NCBI GenBank assembly: GCA_913054485.1
Contig: CAJXHQ010000184.1
Location: 1 to 6,600, forward strand
Direction of reading: 5' to 3'
DNA: 6,600 nucleotides
Source: an uncultured Paracoccaceae bacterium
Lineage (GTDB): Bacteria > Pseudomonadota > Alphaproteobacteria > Rhodobacterales > Rhodobacteraceae
A program made the translations under genes and the position numbers. The notes beneath the pieces were generated by a model. That model did not search any database. It was given only the letters and a program-made list of their open reading frames with translations, and was not told the DNA's origin. Below, in pieces: positions 1-5,478 of this stretch; positions within the stretch are counted from its first letter, which is position 1, and each line of letters opens with the position of its first letter.

Positions 1-24
1 AAAATGGCTGCTGAAGCGGCCTAA
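1..24 (+). CDS. atpD: Probable ATP synthase subunit beta, last codons only
   Basis: Only the final seven sense codons and a TAA stop (22-24) are in the window, reading KMAAEAA. An Ala/Glu-rich tail ending just before atpC fits the C-terminus of the F1 beta subunit, and atpD directly precedes atpC in nearly all alphaproteobacterial ATP synthase operons. The identification rests mainly on this gene order, because the fragment is too short to recognise alone. The stop codon touches the atpC ribosome binding site, so the two genes are surely co-transcribed. Confidence 0.7.
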   Translation, partial: KMAAEAA

Positions 25-35
25 GGAGGGCCCTG

Positions 36-449
36 ATGGCTGATACCATGCAATTCGACCTGGTGAGCCCCGAGCGGAGCCTTGCTTCGCTCCAGGCCAC
101 CGCGGTGCAGATTCCGGGTGCGGAAGGTGACATGACGGCTATGCCGCTGCATGCGCCGACCATCACCACCCTGCGTCCGGGTGTCCTGCGGGTTGAAAGC
201 CCCGCAGGCAATTCGGAGTATCTGGTCACCGGCGGCTTTGCTGAGATCACCGGCGACGCGCTTTCGGTTCTGGCCGAACGCGCAATGCCGATGGACGAGG
301 TGACCCGCGCGCATCTGGACGAGCTGATCGAAGAAGCCCGCCAGATGTACAAGACCGCTCAGGATGCTGACCAGCCGCACGGCCTGGTCGAAGACGCCGC
401 CAAGCTGCTTGCCGACATGGAAGCGCTCGGCACCCATATGGCGATCTGA
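36..449 (+). CDS. atpC: F1Fo ATP synthase epsilon subunit
   Basis: Epsilon is part of the central stalk of F1. It couples rotation of the c-ring to the catalytic beta subunits and can inhibit ATP hydrolysis. It acts on the cytoplasmic face of the inner membrane. The 137-residue product begins [14 protein letters not shown] and has the family's N-terminal beta-sandwich (about residues 4-85), including the signature [15 protein letters not shown] at 39-53 and the GGFAEI strand at 66-71. A helical hairpin follows from about 88 to 137. Its length is normal. I chose ATG 36 because a near-perfect Shine-Dalgarno (AAGGAGGG, 23-30) lies 5 bases upstream. An in-frame ATG at 48 is possible but has no better site. 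The gene is the last of the ATP synthase operon and ends in a strong terminator. Confidence 0.97.
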   Translation: MADTMQFDLVSPERSLASLQATAVQIPGAEGDMTAMPLHAPTITTLRPGVLRVESPAGNSEYLVTGGFAEITGDALSVLAERAMPMDEVTRAHLDELIEEARQMYKTAQDADQPHGLVEDAAKLLADMEALGTHMAI

Positions 450-479
450 GAGGTCAGTGACCCGGACTGTGAGATTTTG

Positions 480-510
480 AAGCCGGCCCTTCGGGGCCGG
501 TTTTCGTTTT
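480..510 (+). terminator. Rho-independent terminator of the ATP synthase operon
   Basis: A perfect 7-bp stem (CCGGCCC 483-489 with GGGCCGG 494-500) is closed by a TTCG loop in the very stable cUUCGg context. It is followed at once by TTTTCGTTTT. It starts about 33 bases after the atpC stop. This closes the atp operon and implies that the lectin gene at 574 has its own promoter, although some read-through cannot be excluded. Confidence 0.92.
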
Positions 511-573
511 GGTGCTTTTCCGATTGTTAATGCTGCGCTACTAAACCCTGATTAGAAGAGCACGTGATTAGGC

Positions 574-924
574 ATGAGACGACTAAGCAATCCGCGGACG
601 GGCATAGAACAGGGCGAGGCCGAGATCTTTTCCGATTTCGAGCTGGGCGGCCCGATGTGGACCGGTGAAGGCGCCCGCGAACGGCGCAAAGCGGTGAAGT
701 TCCGCGAACCCTTCGGCACGCCTCCGGCGGTGCAGGTGAGCATCTCGCTTTGGGATATGGATACTTCTGCGGCCATACGTGCCCATCTGCGGGCTGAGAG
801 CATCACCTGTAAGGGGTTCGAGATCGTCTTCAGCACCTGGGCGGACAGCCGTATCGCCCGCCTCAGCGCCTCTTGGATGGCGATCGGCGAGCTGCCCTTC
901 GGGGACGACTGGGACGTGGAATAG
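574..924 (+). CDS. H-type lectin domain protein
   Basis: This 116-residue protein matches the H-type lectin fold known from snail agglutinins and discoidins, a small beta-sandwich that binds sugars such as GalNAc as oligomers. Visible family features are the F-x-x-PF-x-x-PPAVQVSISLWD run (43-61), the buried GF of the central strand (81-82), STWADSRI (87-94) and the closing strand SWMAIGE (100-106). The sugar-binding role comes from the family; no ligand can be read from the sequence. There is no signal peptide or membrane segment, so it appears cytoplasmic, or part of a particle exported another way. ATG 574 is the first start after an in-frame TGA (565-567). Its Shine-Dalgarno is weak. It stands alone between two terminators. 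Fold confidence is high and function is unknown. Confidence 0.85.
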   Translation: MRRLSNPRTGIEQGEAEIFSDFELGGPMWTGEGARERRKAVKFREPFGTPPAVQVSISLWDMDTSAAIRAHLRAESITCKGFEIVFSTWADSRIARLSASWMAIGELPFGDDWDVE

Positions 925-1006
925 CGCGACGGCTCCGGCTATCGCCTTCTGTGACGGCTTAGCCCCGAACCAAGGCCTATCAAAACGCATTGCCTGAAGT
1001 GACGCC

Positions 1007-1043
1007 GCTTCCAAGCGCCTGCGAAGGCGCTTGGAAGCCTTTT
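1007..1043 (+). terminator. Long hairpin, probable terminator of the lectin gene
   Basis: A perfect 13-bp stem pairs GCTTCCAAGCGCC (1007-1019) with GGCGCTTGGAAGC (1026-1038). A T-A pair (1020/1025) adds to it, leaving a GCGA loop of the stable GNRA class. A short T-run (CTTTT, 1039-1043) follows on the plus strand and none on the minus strand, so it would stop rightward transcription. It lies about 83 bases beyond the lectin stop, which is far but acceptable. The stem is unusually long, so it could also be a dispersed repeat element. Confidence 0.7.
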
Positions 1044-1242
1044 GGCAGCGATCTGCTGCTTAGAGCGCGCACTGCTCCTGCCGGCGCTGATTTCACGGAT
1101 GAACGGGGCGGGGGCAGGTTGTCCTGCGCGGATTGCTGTGAAAAGGGCGGCTGGCGGTGTGTGATCCTGAACGGCTGAGAAAGCGCGCCGGCGGCTTGGG
1201 TGATAGTCATGGAATGGCACAAACCCTGAAGCACCAGAGACA

Positions 1243-1274
1243 GAAAAGCCCCGGGCAATCGCTTGCCCGGGGCT
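1243..1274 (-). terminator. Rho-independent terminator of prs
   Basis: A perfect 12-bp stem (AGCCCCGGGCAA 1247-1258 with TTGCCCGGGGCT 1263-1274) has a 4-base loop that reads GCGA on the minus strand. On that strand it continues into TTTTCTGTCT. It sits about 28 bases beyond the prs stop codon, so it is the terminator of the leftward prs transcript. Confidence 0.9.
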
Positions 1275-1302
1275 CGTCAATGCAGCGTCTTCCGCCGGGC
1301 CG

Positions 1303-2325
1303 TTACTGACCGTTGGAATAAAGGCTCTCGTAGATCGGGATCAGCGTCTTGTCCTCGAACAGCGAGGACACCGAGGTGCCGTGCCAGATGTTCAGGATGG
1401 CTTGGGTGAACAGCGGTGCGGTGGGCAGGATGCGGATATTCGGCGCAGCTGCCACTTCCGCTGTCGGCTGGATGGTGTCGGTCAGAACCAGCGACTTCAT
1501 CACCGAGTTGGTGACGCGTTCGACTGCCGGGCCGCTCATGACGCCATGGGTGATATAGGCGTGCACTTCCTTGGCACCGTTGTCCAGCAGCACCTGCGCG
1601 GCTTTGCACAGCGTGCCGGCGGTGTCGCACATGTCGTCCACGATCAGGCAGATCTTGTCCTTCACGTCGCCGATCACAGTCATCTCGGCCACTTCACCGG
1701 CCTTTTCGCGGCGCTTGTCGACGATCGACAGCGGCGCGTTGATACGCTTGGCCAGCTCGCGCGCGCGGGCCACGCCGCCCACGTCCGGAGACACCACCAT
1801 CAGCTCATCCATGCTGTCTTTGAACTGCGCTTTCACGTCCAGTGCGAAGATCGGCGAGGCGTAGAGGTTGTCCACCGGAATGTCGAAGAAGCCCTGGATC
1901 TGGGCCGCGTGCAGATCCATGGTCAGAATCCGCTCGATGCCGGCACCGGTCAGCATATTGGCGACCAGCTTGGCCGAGATCGGCGTGCGCGCCTTGGTGC
2001 GGCGGTCCTGGCGGGCGTAGCCGAAGTAGGGGATCACCGCAGTGATCCGCTGGGCCGAGGAACGGCGCAGCGCATCGGCGATGATCAGCAGCTCCATCAG
2101 GTTGTCATTGGCCGGGTTCGAGGTCGGCTGGACAATGAACATGTCCTCGCCGCGCACGTTCTCGTAAACTTCGACGAAGATCTCGCCGTCGTTGAAACGC
2201 TCGACGCGGGCATCGACCAGGCCTTGATCCACACCGCGGTGCAGGCTCATACGGCGCGCGATGGATTCGGCGAGCGGACGGTTGGCGTTCCCGGCAATGA
2301 GCTTGGGTTCGTTGAGTTGCGGCAT
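1303..2325 (-). CDS. prs: Ribose-phosphate pyrophosphokinase (PRPP synthetase)
   Basis: The enzyme makes 5-phosphoribosyl-1-pyrophosphate from ribose 5-phosphate and ATP in the cytoplasm. PRPP feeds purine, pyrimidine, NAD, histidine and tryptophan synthesis. The 340-residue product shows the whole family pattern: [10 protein letters not shown] (44-53), the [14 protein letters not shown]-site segment (99-109), [14 protein letters not shown] with metal/catalytic His139 (135-148), the flexible catalytic-loop residues DKRREKAGE (203-211), and the PRPP-binding motif [10 protein letters not shown] (229-238). It is somewhat longer than the ~315-residue enteric enzyme. Start ATG 2325 ([10 protein letters not shown]) was chosen because alignment with the family begins at about [15 protein letters not shown] eight codons upstream would add residues unlike the family. 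No strong Shine-Dalgarno is visible. It is a single gene with its own terminator, divergent from the isomerase gene. Confidence 0.97.
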   Translation of the reverse strand: MPQLNEPKLIAGNANRPLAESIARRMSLHRGVDQGLVDARVERFNDGEIFVEVYENVRGEDMFIVQPTSNPANDNLMELLIIADALRRSSAQRITAVIPYFGYARQDRRTKARTPISAKLVANMLTGAGIERILTMDLHAAQIQGFFDIPVDNLYASPIFALDVKAQFKDSMDELMVVSPDVGGVARARELAKRINAPLSIVDKRREKAGEVAEMTVIGDVKDKICLIVDDMCDTAGTLCKAAQVLLDNGAKEVHAYITHGVMSGPAVERVTNSVMKSLVLTDTIQPTAEVAAAPNIRILPTAPLFTQAILNIWHGTSVSSLFEDKTLIPIYESLYSNGQ

Positions 2326-2353
2326 TGGCTGATTATCCCCAGGCAGCAAATGT

Positions 2354-2400
2354 CTATGTGACAGATTCGTGATATTGAACCCCGCTTACCATGCACATAG
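2354..2400. promoter_or_regulatory. Inverted repeat in the prs/isomerase divergent region
   Basis: CTATGTG (2354-2360) and its exact complement CACATAG (2394-2400) flank 33 bases in the 109-base gap between two divergent genes. The arms overlap the space where promoters for both directions should lie. Such an arrangement can be a regulator site, but 7-bp arms this far apart can also occur by chance. The repeat is observed; a regulatory role is only inferred. Confidence 0.3.
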
Positions 2401-2403
2401 CCT
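2375..2403 (+). promoter_or_regulatory. Possible promoter of the isomerase/hydrolase operon
   Basis: TTGAAC (2375-2380) and TAGCCT (2398-2403) are separated by 17 bases. The predicted start would be near 2410, about 25 bases before the ATG at 2435 and just before GGAG (2421-2424). The spacing and the -35 are good, but the -10 matches only three of six consensus bases. It is a candidate, not a firm call. Confidence 0.35.
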
Positions 2404-2434
2404 CAGTCCTAGTTCTTAGCGGAGAAAACCGGTC

Positions 2435-3037
2435 ATGCGCGTCATCGATTATTATTTTGCGACACTGTCGCCCTACACTTACCTGGCCGGCACAAGGCTG
2501 GAAGCGATCGCAGCGCGCCATGACTGCGGCATCAATTACAAGCCCTTGGACCTGCTGGCGCTGTTTGCCCGTACCGGGGGGACGCCGCCAAAGGACCGCC
2601 ATATCTCGCGGCAGGAGCACCGCGCGCAGGAACTCCTGCGTCAGGCAAAGAAGGCTGCGCTGCCCTTTAATCTGAAACCTGCCTTCTGGCCCGCCAACAT
2701 GGCCCCGTCCTCTTATGCGGTGATCGCCGCGCAGGCGGCTGGCGGTGGCGACATGGGCAGGCTTGTGCATGCCATTCTGCGGGCCTGCTGGGCGGAGGAG
2801 AAGAACATCGCTGAGGACGCGGTGATCCGCGCCTCCCTTGAAGAAGCAGGGTTCGACCCGTCGCTGGCGGACAGCGGGCTGCTGATGGGCGCAGAGGCAT
2901 ATGCGCAGAACCTTGAAGATGCGGTGAATGCGGGTGTTTTTGGCGCGCCTTTCTACATTGCTCCGGGGGATCAGCGGTTCTGGGGGCAGGACCGGCTGGA
3001 GGACCTTGATGCCTATCTGGGAAGCCTTGACGGATGA
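2435..3037 (+). CDS. 2-hydroxychromene-2-carboxylate isomerase-like, DsbA-fold protein
   Basis: This 200-residue protein looks like a kappa-class glutathione-transferase/HCCA isomerase, a thioredoxin-fold family with an inserted helical domain. NahD, the model member, uses glutathione to isomerise an intermediate of naphthalene breakdown. Seen here are the N-terminal strand DYYFATLSPYTYLA (5-18), whose Ser12 is at the position that activates glutathione, a helical middle (about 60-155), and GVFGAPFY (167-174) with the thioredoxin-fold cis-proline Pro172. FWGQDRLEDL (182-191) ends the domain. There is no CxxC, so it is not a disulfide oxidoreductase. GGAG at 2421-2424 supports ATG 2435. Its stop overlaps the start of the hydrolase gene, so the two are made together. 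No other aromatic-degradation gene is nearby, so the real substrate is unknown and I give no symbol. Confidence 0.88.
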   Translation: MRVIDYYFATLSPYTYLAGTRLEAIAARHDCGINYKPLDLLALFARTGGTPPKDRHISRQEHRAQELLRQAKKAALPFNLKPAFWPANMAPSSYAVIAAQAAGGGDMGRLVHAILRACWAEEKNIAEDAVIRASLEEAGFDPSLADSGLLMGAEAYAQNLEDAVNAGVFGAPFYIAPGDQRFWGQDRLEDLDAYLGSLDG

Positions 3038-3876
3038 GTGCTGCGGCACCGCGTGACATTTATGCGCGAGTCTTCGGCCGAGGCGCGCGTAACGTTCTGG
3101 CGCTCCATTGCGGGCTGGCGCATTCCGGTGCCTGGCGCGGGGTTGCGGAGCATCTGGGCGGTGAAGCGTCCTTTACTGCTTTTGACCTGCTGAGCCACGG
3201 AAAAAGTCCGGACTGGGACGGGCAGGGCGACTACCAGGACAGCAATGTTGACGCGGCGCTGGCGCTGCTGGAGGCGCCTGCCGATCTGATCGGCCATTCC
3301 TTCGGAGCCACGGTTGCCCTGCGCGTTGCCGCGGCGCGCCCGGATCTGGTGCGCTCGCTGGTTCTGATTGAGCCCGTGTTCTTTGCGGTTGCCAAGGCGG
3401 ACGGATCGCCGGGCTATGCGCAGATGGAGACAGAGGAAGCCGGGTTCAGGGCGGCCTGGGAGGCCGGGGACGCCGCGCTGGCGGCGCGGCTGTTCAACCG
3501 GCTCTGGGGGTCGGGGGAGGTGAAATGGCCCGATCTGCCGGAAAGCGCACGGGCGGGTATGACCCGGTCGATCCATGTGATCCCCGCCGCCCGGCCGGCG
3601 CTGCATGATGACCGTGCAGGCTTGCTGAAACCCGGTGTTCTGGACCGTGTCGGTCTGCCTGTCCTGCTGATCGAAGGGGCACAGACGCACCCGGTGATCT
3701 TTGGTGTGACCCCCGGGCTGCAGCGCAGGCTGCCGGATGCTGCTGCGGTACAGGTGGAGGGGGCCGGGCATATGGCTCCGATCACCCATCCGACAGAGGT
3801 CTCCGGTCTGGCCGGAAGCTTCTGGGACAGCCGCAGCCCGCTGGAGGCGCGCGGCGGCGGAGATGCTCCCGCCTGA
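3034..3876 (+). CDS. Alpha/beta hydrolase
   Basis: This 280-residue cytoplasmic enzyme has the alpha/beta-hydrolase fold. The oxyanion-hole segment is LHCGLAHSGAW (24-34), the strand-loop FDLLSHGKS is at 50-58, the nucleophile elbow GHSFG has Ser89 (87-91), and GAGHMAPITHP carries catalytic His246 (243-253). After the penultimate strand, where an Asp is usual, the sequence reads LLIEGAQTHPV (211-221) with no Asp. Glu113 in LVLIEPVFF lies at the end of strand 6, where haloalkane dehalogenase relatives place their acid, and may replace it. The start ATG 3034 overlaps the isomerase stop as ATGA, a sign of translational coupling. The substrate, an ester, lactone or ring-cleavage product, cannot be told. 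The C-terminal tail after about 265 is Gly/Ala-rich and probably disordered. Confidence 0.9.
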   Translation: MSAAAPRDIYARVFGRGARNVLALHCGLAHSGAWRGVAEHLGGEASFTAFDLLSHGKSPDWDGQGDYQDSNVDAALALLEAPADLIGHSFGATVALRVAAARPDLVRSLVLIEPVFFAVAKADGSPGYAQMETEEAGFRAAWEAGDAALAARLFNRLWGSGEVKWPDLPESARAGMTRSIHVIPAARPALHDDRAGLLKPGVLDRVGLPVLLIEGAQTHPVIFGVTPGLQRRLPDAAAVQVEGAGHMAPITHPTEVSGLAGSFWDSRSPLEARGGGDAPA

Positions 3877-3881
3877 TCGGC

Positions 3882-3901
3882 GGCCCTGCCGGGCCTTCTC
3901 T
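3882..3901 (+). terminator. Weak candidate terminator of the isomerase/hydrolase operon
   Basis: GGCCC (3882-3886) pairs with GGGCC (3891-3895) around a TGCC loop, followed by TTCTCT. It begins five bases after the hydrolase stop codon. The stem is short and the T-run is broken by C, so termination here would be partial. The stronger 9-bp stem at 3915-3935 lacks any T-run. Confidence 0.35.
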
Positions 3902-3914
3902 CAGTTGGGCCGGG

Positions 3915-3935
3915 CGCCGCGCCTGCGGCGCGGCG
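3915..3935. repeat. Perfect GC-rich hairpin
   Basis: CGCCGCGCC (3915-3923) and GGCGCGGCG (3927-3935) form a perfect 9-bp stem with a TGC loop. It is followed by AAAGCCCCTT. A similar word order occurs inverted near 4098-4119, AAGGGGCT then GC-rich sequence, so the two may be arms of a larger imperfect inverted repeat. There is no T-run on either side. Confidence 0.6.
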
Positions 3936-4147
3936 AAAGCCCCTTAAGAAAGGAGCTTAGGGATTTTGCAAAACCCTTGGCGCGCAACTGCGGCGGCTGT
4001 GCATCCAATATAATGGGAAACGGCTATGAGGTGCTCAGGGAGCAGGTTTGCCCCTTGGGGACGCCCCTGCCATTGACAGGACGGGATGGCCCGCTTCAAG
4101 GGGCTGCGCCCGCGCGCCGCCCTTGACCCGGGAAATCCCTTTGCAGG

Positions 4148-5272
4148 TTATTCGCCCTGGGCTTCGGAACGGGACTTGCCCGCCACGTTCAGTGCCAGAG
4201 TGGCGGCCATGAAGCCGTCAAGATCGCCGTCGAGCACACCCTTGGTATCCGAGGTTTCGTGGTTGGTGCGCAGGTCTTTCACCATCTGGTAGGGCTGCAG
4301 AACATAAGACCGGATCTGATTGCCCCAGCCCGCATCGCCCTTGTTCTCATGCGCCTCGTTGATGGCGGCGTTGCGGCGGTCCAGCTCCTGCTGGTAGAGC
4401 CGCGATTTCAGCGCTTTCATGGCGATGTCGCGGTTTTGGTGCTGCGATTTCTCCGACGAGGTCACAACGATGCCGGTGGGGTGGTGGGTGATCCGCACCG
4501 CCGAGTCGGTGGTGTTGACGTGCTGGCCGCCGGCACCGGACGAACGGTAGGTGTCGATGCGGATATCGGCCGGGTTCACCTCGATCTCGATATTGTCGTC
4601 GACCACCGGGTAGACCCAGACAGAGCTGAACGAGGTGTGCCGCTTGGCGGCCGAGTCATAGGGCGAAATGCGCACCAGCCGGTGCACGCCCGACTCTGAC
4701 TTCAGCCAGCCATAGGCATTGTGGCCGGAAATCTTGTAGGCGGCGGATTTGATGCCCGCCTCTTCGCCGGCGCTTTCGGACTGCAGCTCGACCTTGTAGC
4801 CCTTCTTTTCGGCCCAGCGGACATACATCCGCGCCAGCATCGAAGCCCAGTCGCAGGACTCAGTCCCGCCCGCGCCCGAGTTAATCTCGAGGAAGGTGTC
4901 ATTGCTGTCGGCCTCACCGTCCAGAAGCGCTTCCAGCTCCTTCTCGGCGGCCTTCTCCCCCAGCGCCGCCAGCGCCTCTTCGGCGTCCTTGACGACCTCC
5001 GCATCGTCTTCCATCTCGCCCAGTTCGATGAGCTCCATGTTGTCCGAGAGATCCTGCTTGATGGAGGTATACGTATCCATCGCATCCACCAGAGTCTGGC
5101 GCTCACGCATCAGCTTCTGCGCGCCCTCGGGGTTGTCCCAGAGTTTGGGGTCCTCGACACGGGCATTGAACTCCTCCAGCCGGTGGGGCGCGGTCTCGTA
5201 ATCCATGCGCTGCGCCAGCAGCTCCAGCGATTTCTCGATCTCTGTCACGATGTTCTGGGTTTCGGCGCGCAT
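4148..5272 (-). CDS. prfB: Peptide chain release factor 2
   Basis: RF2 recognises UAA and UGA stop codons on the ribosome and triggers hydrolysis of peptidyl-tRNA. The 374-residue product has a helical N-terminal domain (1 to about 115), the NSGAGGTESCDWASML segment (131-146), the stop-codon-reading tripeptide SPY (203-205, SPF in E. coli), and the catalytic GGQ in SSGAGGQHVNTTDSAVR (244-260). The C-terminal IRSYVLQPYQMVKDLRT (320-336) is also typical. Gln250 is the residue methylated in the family. Unlike the E. coli gene, it has no in-frame UGA near codon 26 and so no programmed frameshift: the frame is open through AQRMDYE (20-26). ATG 5272 is preceded by GAGGAG (5278-5283, minus strand) at 5 bases. 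It is divergent from the RTX gene. Confidence 0.97.
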   Translation of the reverse strand: MRAETQNIVTEIEKSLELLAQRMDYETAPHRLEEFNARVEDPKLWDNPEGAQKLMRERQTLVDAMDTYTSIKQDLSDNMELIELGEMEDDAEVVKDAEEALAALGEKAAEKELEALLDGEADSNDTFLEINSGAGGTESCDWASMLARMYVRWAEKKGYKVELQSESAGEEAGIKSAAYKISGHNAYGWLKSESGVHRLVRISPYDSAAKRHTSFSSVWVYPVVDDNIEIEVNPADIRIDTYRSSGAGGQHVNTTDSAVRITHHPTGIVVTSSEKSQHQNRDIAMKALKSRLYQQELDRRNAAINEAHENKGDAGWGNQIRSYVLQPYQMVKDLRTNHETSDTKGVLDGDLDGFMAATLALNVAGKSRSEAQGE

Positions 5273-5302
5273 GAGGGCTCCTCAGGAAAAGGTCAGGCCT
5301 GC

Positions 5303-5331
5303 GTGATAAACCCATCTCTCCCGGCGGGCAA
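5303..5331 (-). promoter_or_regulatory. Probable prfB promoter
   Basis: Read on the minus strand, TTGCCC (5326-5331) and TATCAC (5303-5308) are 17 bases apart. The -10 matches four of six consensus bases and the -35 has the TTG core. The predicted start near 5296 gives a leader of about 25 bases, ending in the GAGGAG ribosome site. The position and spacing are right for a housekeeping promoter. Confidence 0.45.
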
Positions 5332-5400
5332 GACAGTGCGGGCTTCGAAGTATCATTGCCCCATAAGCGCACTTACCTAATGCGCCTGCCGGAAACGACT

Positions 5401-5423
5401 TGGTAACCGAAGTGCAGTTACCA
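5401..5423. promoter_or_regulatory. Perfect interrupted dyad, possible operator
   Basis: TGGTAAC (5401-5407) and GTTACCA (5417-5423) are exact complements around a 9-base spacer, giving a symmetric 23-bp site. This is the size of a typical dimeric regulator site. It lies 55 bases upstream of the RTX start and 128 bases upstream of the prfB start, so the RTX gene is the likelier target. No known regulator family is identified from the motif. Confidence 0.45.
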
Positions 5424-5432
5424 TTTTGCGAA

Positions 5433-5458
5433 TTGGCGCCAACCGGTACTGGCGCCAG
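5433..5458. promoter_or_regulatory. Tandem 10-bp palindromes before the RTX gene
   Basis: TTGGCGCCAA (5433-5442) and CTGGCGCCAG (5449-5458) are each perfect palindromes. They share TGGCGCCA and their centres are 16 bp apart. In DNA they could be paired operator half-sites. In RNA the two GGCGCC cores can pair with each other, with T-A and a wobble pair added, to make an 8-bp stem with a 10-base loop that ends on the AGGAG at 5457-5461. Either way they are likely to influence expression of the gene at 5479. Confidence 0.5.
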
Positions 5459-5478
5459 GAGTGATCGGGACCAGTAAT

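Larger units (their letters stand above)
925..1302. other. Gene-free stretch between the lectin gene and prs
   Basis: These 378 bases lie between convergent genes. I see no credible gene: the short open frames here have no good ribosome site, run through the hairpins and resemble no known family. The stretch holds a long hairpin with a GCGA loop at 1007-1038, facing the lectin gene, and the prs terminator at 1247-1274. Between them are only short GC-rich dyads, for example GCAGC/GCTGC at 1045-1059. A small RNA is possible but nothing specific supports one. Confidence 0.7.
3877..4147. other. Hairpin-rich convergent gap between hydrolase and prfB
   Basis: I see no credible gene in these 271 bases. 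They contain a short hairpin at 3882-3895, a 9-bp perfect GC stem at 3915-3935, AGCCCCTT (3938-3945) with its complement AAGGGGCT at 4098-4105, the palindrome TTTTGCAAAA (3964-3973), a perfect TATAAT (4009-4014) and a perfect TTGACA (4073-4078). The last two are in the wrong order to form one promoter. The density of dyads suggests 3' ends of both transcripts, or a dispersed palindromic repeat. Confidence 0.6.

Noticed and set aside
990..1178. 62-residue plus-strand frame between the lectin gene and prs
   Set aside because: It lacks a ribosome site, runs through the 13-bp hairpin at 1007-1038, and shows no similarity I recognise.
2326..2349. TTG at 2349 as the prs start, adding eight residues
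   Set aside because: The extra residues lie outside the family alignment, TTG is a poor start, and ATG 2325 gives a normal N-terminus.
1381..2361. A 326-residue open frame on the plus strand, fully opposite prs
   Set aside because: It is a mirror of the conserved prs codons in GC-rich DNA. Its His/Gly/Val-rich translation resembles no family and it has no ribosome site of its own.
3013..3789. Long minus-strand frame opposite the alpha/beta hydrolase
   Set aside because: The plus strand encodes a complete hydrolase with all motifs, while the minus-strand translation is Arg/Pro/Gln-rich with no recognisable domain.
4009..4014. TATAAT as a promoter -10 in the convergent gap
   Set aside because: No acceptable -35 lies 15-19 bases upstream and no gene or clear terminator follows, so it is kept only as part of the gap finding.
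4073..4101. TTGACA at 4073-4078 as a rightward promoter
   Set aside because: At 17 bases it meets TCAAGG, a poor -10, and it would point into the antisense of the prfB 3' end. A hexamer match alone is not enough.
4721..5380. Long plus-strand frame opposite the 5' half of prfB
   Set aside because: It is a shadow of the prfB codons. The release factor motifs on the other strand settle the coding strand.
5461..5463. GTG as the start of the RTX protein
   Set aside because: It overlaps the AGGAG that would have to serve it. The family-like N-terminus MPxGYLV begins at ATG 5479.
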